From positions 1-9,704 of the forward strand of contig JAJPYP010000255.1 in NCBI GenBank assembly GCA_021204885.1: a DNA stretch of 9,704 bases, written 5' to 3'. The position numbers and the translations under genes are program-made. Under the pieces are notes generated by a model. The model was not told the DNA's origin, did no database searches, and saw only the letters and a list, made by a program, of their open reading frames with translations. Positions 5,363 to 9,704 of this stretch are shown here, one piece after another (position 1 is the first letter of the stretch; each line of letters begins with the position of its first letter). This stretch comes from Prevotellaceae bacterium. Lineage in GTDB: Bacteria; Bacteroidota; Bacteroidia; Bacteroidales; Bacteroidaceae.

Positions 5363-6535
5363 ATGAAAGCGTTAAGAAATTATCTCGACAAGATAAAGCC
5401 GGACTTCGAGGAGAACGGCAAATTCCACGCATTCCGCTCGGTGTTCGACGGCTTCGAGTCTTTCCTGTTCGTGCCGAATACCACCGCGAAATCGGGGACG
5501 CATATCCATGACGCCATCGACAGCAAGCGCATCATGTCGATGGTGGTTATCGCGTTGATACCGGCCCTGTTGTTCGGTATGTTCAATGTGGGTTACCAAC
5601 ATTACCATGCCACGGGCATTGACGGCGGTTTCTGGGCCATGTTCGGCTACGGATTCCTGCGCGTGTTGCCCAAGATCATCGTCTCCTACGTGGTGGGATT
5701 AGGCATTGAGTTCGTGGTGGCCCAATGGAAGAAGGAGGAGATACAGGAAGGTTTCCTCGTTTCGGGTATCCTGATACCGATGATTGTGCCGGTAGACTGC
5801 CCGTTGTGGATATTAGCCGTCGCCACGGCGTTTTCCGTCATCTTCGCCAAAGAGGTGTTCGGCGGTACGGGCATGAACGTGTTCAACGTGGCCTTGGTAA
5901 CTCGCGTGTTCCTCTTCTTGGGTTATCCCGCCAAGATGTCGGGCGATGCCGTATGGGTATCGGGCTGCAGTGTCCTTGGATTGGGCAAGGCGGTGGACGG
6001 CTTGACCGTGGCTACCCCGCTGGGCATTACCGCCACCACGGGTGTGGCCCCGCAGTTCTCTTGGGACATGGTGACGGGCCTTATTCCCGGTTCCATCGGC
6101 GAGACCAGCGTGATAGCCATAGCGCTGGGTGCCATCTTGCTGTTGTGGACGGGCATCGCCAGCTGGAAGACCATGCTCTCCGTCTTTGTAGGCGGTGCGC
6201 TCATGGCCGTGGTGTTCAATCTTGTCGGTCCCGATACCGCCATCGCCCACATGCCGTGGTACGAGCATTTGGTATTGGGCGGTTTCTGTTTCGGTGCCGT
6301 GTTCATGGCTACCGACCCCGTGACTTCGGCACGTACGGAGACGGGCAAGTATATCTTCGGATTCCTCATCGGCGTGATGGCCATCGTCATCCGCGTGCTC
6401 AATCCGGGTTATCCCGAGGGCATGATGTTCGCCATCCTGTTGATGAATATCTTCGCGCCGCTCATCGACTATTGTGTGGTGCAAAGCAACATCAAACGCC
6501 GCGCGAAGAGAGCCATAGCTAAGTCAAACCATTAA
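5363..6535 (+). CDS. nqrB: Na+-translocating NADH:quinone reductase subunit B
   Basis: NqrB is the main membrane subunit. It carries a covalent FMN and provides much of the sodium path. The chosen ATG at 5363 gives 390 residues; a TTG at 5360 would add one residue and is unlikely. A cytoplasmic N-terminal part of about 55 residues, including HIHDAIDSKRIM, precedes about ten hydrophobic segments. Conserved blocks include FGGTGMNVFN (about 166-175), IPGSIGE (about 241-247) and FMATDPVTSA (about 314-323). The flavinylation site aligns with DGLTVATPLG, making Thr218 the likely FMN acceptor, where Vibrio has SGAT. Asp369 in FAPLID probably corresponds to the Vibrio Asp implicated in sodium handling. 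It is followed after 12 bases by nqrC. FMN is normally attached by ApbE, which is not encoded in this window. Confidence 0.96.
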   Translation: MKALRNYLDKIKPDFEENGKFHAFRSVFDGFESFLFVPNTTAKSGTHIHDAIDSKRIMSMVVIALIPALLFGMFNVGYQHYHATGIDGGFWAMFGYGFLRVLPKIIVSYVVGLGIEFVVAQWKKEEIQEGFLVSGILIPMIVPVDCPLWILAVATAFSVIFAKEVFGGTGMNVFNVALVTRVFLFLGYPAKMSGDAVWVSGCSVLGLGKAVDGLTVATPLGITATTGVAPQFSWDMVTGLIPGSIGETSVIAIALGAILLLWTGIASWKTMLSVFVGGALMAVVFNLVGPDTAIAHMPWYEHLVLGGFCFGAVFMATDPVTSARTETGKYIFGFLIGVMAIVIRVLNPGYPEGMMFAILLMNIFAPLIDYCVVQSNIKRRAKRAIAKSNH

Positions 6536-6547
6536 ACCGATGAGAAA

Positions 6548-7237
6548 ATGAATACCAATAGTAACAGTTATACTATCGTCTATGCTTCGGTATTGGTGAT
6601 TATCGTTGCATTTTTGCTGGCGTTCGTCAGTTCTTCCCTCAACGAGAGGCAGAGCAAGAACGTGGAGCTTGACACGAAGAAGCAGATTTTGGCCGCGCTC
6701 AACGTGAAGGATGTGAAAGACGCCGACGCGGAATATAATAAATATGTAAAGAGCGACCTGTTGCTGCAAGCCGACGGATCCTTGGTGGAGAACACCGAAG
6801 GCTTCGCCACCGCTTACGAGAAAGAGGTGAAGGAGCATAACCGTCTGCACCTGTTCGAGGCCGAGGTGAACGGCGACACGAAATATGTGTTCCCCGTTTA
6901 CGGGGCCGGCCTTTGGGGTGCCATCTGGGGCTATGTGGCGTTGGACAGCGACAAGGATACCGTTTACGGTGTCTACTTCTCCCATGCCAGCGAGACGCCC
7001 GGCTTGGGTGCCGAGATTGCTTCGGACCACTTCCAGGCCGAGTTCCCCGGCCGTAAGACCATGCAGGACGGTGAGGTGGCCTTGGGCGTGGTGAAGCACG
7101 GCAAGGTGGAGGACCCCGAACATCAAGTAGACGGCATATCGGGCGGCACCATCACTTCCACGGGTGTGAACGCCATGCTGAAGAGTTGCCTGTCCAACTA
7201 CAAGATCTTTTTAAATGCCAATAACGAGGAGGAATAA
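6548..7237 (+). CDS. nqrC: Na+-translocating NADH:quinone reductase subunit C
   Basis: NqrC is a single-span membrane protein whose periplasmic FMN-binding domain carries a second covalent FMN. The 229 residues begin with one transmembrane helix (about 8-28). A soluble domain follows, with GLWGAIWGYVALD (about 121-133), ASETPGLGAEI (147-157) and VDGISGGTITSTGVNAM (194-210). Thr201 in SGGT is the probable phosphoester attachment site; Vibrio has SGAT. The C-terminus is acidic (NEEE). The ATG at 6548 is chosen because the membrane helix follows at the usual distance. An ATG eight bases upstream (6540) opens only a three-codon frame that ends in the nqrC start. The stop at 7237 is three bases from nqrD, consistent with translational coupling. 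Confidence 0.96.
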   Translation: MNTNSNSYTIVYASVLVIIVAFLLAFVSSSLNERQSKNVELDTKKQILAALNVKDVKDADAEYNKYVKSDLLLQADGSLVENTEGFATAYEKEVKEHNRLHLFEAEVNGDTKYVFPVYGAGLWGAIWGYVALDSDKDTVYGVYFSHASETPGLGAEIASDHFQAEFPGRKTMQDGEVALGVVKHGKVEDPEHQVDGISGGTITSTGVNAMLKSCLSNYKIFLNANNEEE

Positions 7238-7240
7238 ACG

Positions 7241-7873
7241 ATGGGAAAACTGTTTTCAAAGGAAAATAAGGAGATATTCTCCACTCCGATAGGATTGAAC
7301 AACCCTGTTACCGTGCAGGTGTTGGGTATATGTTCCGCCTTGGCGGTTACCGCGAAGTTAGAGCCGGCCATCGTGATGGGTCTTTCGGTAACGGTAATCA
7401 CGGCTTTCTCCAACGTGGTGATTTCCTTGCTGCGCAAGACCATTCCCAACCGCATCCGCATCATCGTGCAGTTGGTGGTGGTGGCCGCGCTGGTTACCAT
7501 CGTGAGCGAGGTATTGAAAGCGTTCGCCTACGACGTGAGCGTGCAGCTTTCCGTCTACGTGGGCTTGATTATCACGAACTGTATCTTGATGGGACGCTTG
7601 GAGGCGTTCGCCATGCAGAACGCGCCTTGGGAATCTTTCCTCGACGGTGTGGGCAACGGCTTGGGCTATGCCAAGATATTGATTATCGTGGCTTTCTTCC
7701 GCGAGCTGCTGGGTTCGGGTACCTTATTAGGTTTCAACATCCTGAACTATGCCCCCTTGCAGAAGCTGGGTTATGTGAACAACGGTTTGATGCTGATGCC
7801 GCCCATGGCGCTCGTCATCGTGGCTTGCATTATATGGTATCAGCGTGCGCGTCACAAAGAGTTGCAAAGTTGA
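7241..7873 (+). CDS. nqrD: Na+-translocating NADH:quinone reductase subunit D
   Basis: NqrD is a six-helix membrane subunit that pairs with the inverted homologue NqrE and shares an iron or Fe-S centre with it. The length, 210 residues, is normal. Cys31 ([10 protein letters not shown]) and Cys114 (ITNCILMGR) correspond to the metal-site cysteines at 29 and 112 in Vibrio cholerae, a constant offset of two. With the same offset Asp135 (SFLDGVGNG) matches the Vibrio Asp133 implicated in ion transport. NPVTVQVLG near the N-terminus and [11 protein letters not shown] (about 151-161) are family signatures. The start is three bases after nqrC. The purine-rich GAGGAGGAA (7226-7234), made by the last Glu codons of nqrC, sits 6 bases upstream of the ATG and could serve as a ribosome binding site. 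Confidence 0.96.
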   Translation: MGKLFSKENKEIFSTPIGLNNPVTVQVLGICSALAVTAKLEPAIVMGLSVTVITAFSNVVISLLRKTIPNRIRIIVQLVVVAALVTIVSEVLKAFAYDVSVQLSVYVGLIITNCILMGRLEAFAMQNAPWESFLDGVGNGLGYAKILIIVAFFRELLGSGTLLGFNILNYAPLQKLGYVNNGLMLMPPMALVIVACIIWYQRARHKELQS

Positions 7874-7880
7874 AGGGACG

Positions 7881-7931
7881 ATGGATTATGTAACCGTGTC
7901 TTTAAAAAGAACATGTATCATTTATAGTTGA
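7881..7931 (+). CDS. Candidate 16-codon small ORF between nqrD and nqrE
   Basis: ATG 7881 opens a frame reading [16 protein letters not shown] and ending at TGA 7929-7931. It fills the 63-base gap almost exactly: 7 bases after the nqrD stop and 5 bases before the nqrE ATG. AAGGGA lies just upstream of its ATG. It may keep ribosomes moving through the gap and couple nqrE translation, or it may be chance. No family is recognisable, and a frame this short is expected by chance fairly often. Confidence 0.18.
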   Translation: MDYVTVSLKRTCIIYS

Positions 7932-7936
7932 ATAAT

Positions 7937-8563
7937 ATGGAACATTTACTTAGTTTATTCGTCCGCTCCATCTTCGTGGACAACATGATATTCGCCTTCT
8001 TCCTTGGCATGTGCTCCTACCTTGCCGTGTCCAAGAACGTGAAGACCGCCGTGGGACTTGGTATCGCCGTGACGTTCGTGCTGCTAGTTACCCTTCCCGT
8101 GAACTATTTGTTGCAGACCAAGGTGTTGGCGGCCAATGCCATTGTCGAAGGCGTTGACCTCAGCTTCTTGAGCTTTATCCTTTTCATCGCCGTCATCGCC
8201 GGCATTGTGCAGTTGGTAGAGATGGTTGTGGAACGTTTCAGCCCGTCGCTTTACGCCTCGTTGGGTATCTTTTTGCCGCTTATCGCCGTGAACTGTGCCA
8301 TCATGGGTGCCTCGCTCTTCATGCAACAGCGTATCACGCTGGGCGAGAGCGACCCGAAGTTCATCGGCGGCATCGGCGATGCCGTGGCCTACGCGCTTGG
8401 TTCGGGTATCGGCTGGTTCCTTGCCATCGTAGGCTTGGCGGCCATACGCGAGAAGATGGCCTTCTCTGATGTTCCCGCCCCGCTCAGGGGGTTGGGCATC
8501 ACGTTCATCACCGTAGGTTTGATGGCGTTGGCTTTCATGTGTTTCTCAGGGTTGAACATCTAA
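7937..8563 (+). CDS. nqrE: Na+-translocating NADH:quinone reductase subunit E
   Basis: NqrE is a six-helix membrane subunit that forms the inverted partner of NqrD around the intramembrane iron site linking NqrF to NqrC. The ATG at 7937 gives 208 residues. A TTG at 7928 is in frame but would add three residues without support. From the ATG, Cys26 ([10 protein letters not shown]) and Cys120 ([10 protein letters not shown]) fall at exactly the Vibrio cholerae metal-site positions. Glu95 (LVEMVVER) coincides with the Vibrio Glu95 implicated in sodium transport. This agreement also supports the chosen start. Signatures include [14 protein letters not shown] (13-26), [13 protein letters not shown] (104-116) and the C-terminal [16 protein letters not shown]. 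It is preceded by the operon's only long gap (63 bases) and followed after 18 bases by nqrF. Confidence 0.96.
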   Translation: MEHLLSLFVRSIFVDNMIFAFFLGMCSYLAVSKNVKTAVGLGIAVTFVLLVTLPVNYLLQTKVLAANAIVEGVDLSFLSFILFIAVIAGIVQLVEMVVERFSPSLYASLGIFLPLIAVNCAIMGASLFMQQRITLGESDPKFIGGIGDAVAYALGSGIGWFLAIVGLAAIREKMAFSDVPAPLRGLGITFITVGLMALAFMCFSGLNI

Positions 8564-8581
8564 TTAGGAAAGGAACTGATT

Positions 8582-9704
8582 ATGGATATGAATTTAATTA
8601 TAGCGAGCGTTGTCGTATTCTTGGTGGTCATCATCTTGCTGGTGATTATCCTTTTGGTAGCCAAGAACCTCTTGGTACCCTCGGGCAACGTGAAGATAAC
8701 CCTGAATGGCGACAAGGTGTTGGATGTGGCTTCCGGCGGCACGTTGCTCAATACACTCTCCGTCAACGGGATATTCCTCTCTTCGGCTTGCGGTGGCAAG
8801 GGCTCTTGCGGTCAGTGCAAGTGCCAGGTATTGGAGGGTGGGGGCGAGATACTGCCTTCTGAAATTCCCCATTTCAGCCGCAAGCAGCAGAAAGACCATT
8901 GGCGTTTGGGCTGTCAGGTAAAGGTGAAGGGCGACATGTCCATCAAGGTGAACGAGAGCGTGCTTGGCGTGAAGGAGTACGAATGTACGGTCATCTCCAA
9001 CAAGAACGTGGCTACTTTCATCAAGGAGTTTAAGGTACAGTTGCCCCAAGGCGCACACATGGACTTCTTGCCGGGTTCTTACGCGCAAATCAAGATACCC
9101 GCATTCACGATGGACTACGACAAGGATATAGACAAGAGCCTCATAGGCGACGAGTATATGCCCGCTTGGCAGAAGTTCGGCCTCTTCCCGTTGAAGTGCG
9201 TCAACACCGAGCCCACCGTGCGTGCCTACTCCATGGCCAACTATCCGGCCGAAGGTGACGTGTTCATGTTGACCGTGCGTATCGCCACGCCGCCCTTCAA
9301 GCCCGACCGCAGCGGTTTCATGGACGTGAACCCCGGTATCGCTTCCTCTTATATCTTCAGCTTGAAGCCGGGCGACAAGGTAACCATGAGCGGCCCTTAC
9401 GGCGAGTTCCATCCGCACTTCGACTCCAAGCGGGAGATGATTTGGGTGGGCGGTGGTGCCGGTATGGCCCCGTTGCGTGCGCAAATCATGCACATGACCA
9501 AGACGTTGCACACCACCGACCGTGTGATGCACTACTTCTATGGTGCCCGCGCCTTGAACGAGGTGTTCTACTTGGACGACTTCCACAACTTGGAGAAGGA
9601 GTACGCCAACTTCCACTTCCACTTGGCTTTGGACCGTCCCGACCCGGCAGCCGATGCCGCCGGCGTGAAGTACACGCCGGGCTTCGTCCACACGGTGATG
9701 TACA
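8582..9704 (+). CDS. nqrF: Na+-translocating NADH:quinone reductase subunit F (3' end outside window)
   Basis: NqrF is the electron-entry subunit: it oxidises NADH through FAD and passes electrons to a 2Fe-2S cluster. The frame is open from ATG 8582 through the window edge, covering 374 residues of a protein that usually has a little over 400. One N-terminal transmembrane helix (about 4-27) precedes a ferredoxin domain with Cys70, Cys76, Cys79 and Cys111, exactly the Vibrio cholerae spacing and numbering. The flavin domain has RAYSMAN (214-220), and GPYGEF at 271-276. The NAD(P)-binding part has GGGAGMAPLR (290-299) and YGAR (320-323). The C-terminal CGP-type nicotinamide motif would lie beyond the window. 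GGAAAGGAA upstream of the ATG is purine-rich and may help initiation. No frameshift or internal stop was found. Confidence 0.96.
   Translation, partial: MDMNLIIASVVVFLVVIILLVIILLVAKNLLVPSGNVKITLNGDKVLDVASGGTLLNTLSVNGIFLSSACGGKGSCGQCKCQVLEGGGEILPSEIPHFSRKQQKDHWRLGCQVKVKGDMSIKVNESVLGVKEYECTVISNKNVATFIKEFKVQLPQGAHMDFLPGSYAQIKIPAFTMDYDKDIDKSLIGDEYMPAWQKFGLFPLKCVNTEPTVRAYSMANYPAEGDVFMLTVRIATPPFKPDRSGFMDVNPGIASSYIFSLKPGDKVTMSGPYGEFHPHFDSKREMIWVGGGAGMAPLRAQIMHMTKTLHTTDRVMHYFYGARALNEVFYLDDFHNLEKEYANFHFHLALDRPDPAADAAGVKYTPGFVHTVMY

Noticed and set aside
6540..6551. Three-codon frame MRK ending in TGA overlapping the nqrC ATG
   Set aside because: The ATG-to-TGA overlap is suggestive of coupling, but a frame this short is expected by chance and nothing else supports it.
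8594..9691. 365-codon open frame on the minus strand
   Set aside because: It is antisense to nqrF, whose cysteine, FAD and NAD motifs are intact. The antisense product is rich in His, Val and Gly and has no recognisable family.
1..9704. Mobile element, CRISPR array, defence system or biosynthetic cluster
   Set aside because: No transposase, integrase, regularly spaced repeats, tRNA attachment site or defence-type domains were found; all long genes are recognisable metabolic or respiratory genes.

Overview
This window reads as a stretch of a Bacteroidales chromosome with unusually G+C-rich coding sequence. Three things point there. It encodes an N-succinylornithine carbamoyltransferase, the arginine route known from Bacteroides fragilis. 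Its best promoter candidates match the Bacteroidetes -7 box TAnnTTTG. Most start codons lack a strong Shine-Dalgarno sequence. I do not commit to a genus. All genes lie on the + strand, and the long minus-strand reading frames are shadows of real genes.

Layout: positions 1-62 hold the last codons of an unidentified gene. Positions 63-534 are a long non-coding spacer with a cluster of inverted repeats, a short direct repeat and an AT-rich tract. Next come murI (glutamate racemase, peptidoglycan precursor supply), then after about 100 bases a promoter and leader hairpin, and argF' (N-succinylornithine carbamoyltransferase). One base after argF' starts a signal-peptide-bearing C1 cysteine aminopeptidase of the PepC/bleomycin hydrolase family. 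A near-perfect 20-bp stem terminator closes this block at 3871-3917. A Bacteroidetes-type promoter directly beyond it opens the last operon.

From 3975 to the window end lies nqrABCDEF in canonical order, encoding the sodium-translocating NADH:quinone oxidoreductase. Electrons enter from NADH through FAD and the 2Fe-2S centre of NqrF, pass the NqrD/NqrE iron site and the covalent FMNs of NqrC and NqrB, and reach quinone, with sodium export. The cysteines, flavinylation threonines and several ion-path residues can be located. nqrF is cut by the window edge after 374 codons.

Most of the window is conserved housekeeping sequence, and I see no convincing undescribed multi-gene system. The points most worth a second look are: serine at the specificity position (residue 90) of the carbamoyltransferase, where B. 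fragilis has proline; variant FMN-attachment motifs in NqrB and NqrC; a 16-codon small ORF that fills the only long gap inside the nqr operon; the one-base linkage of argF' to an exported aminopeptidase; and the repeat-rich spacer upstream of murI.
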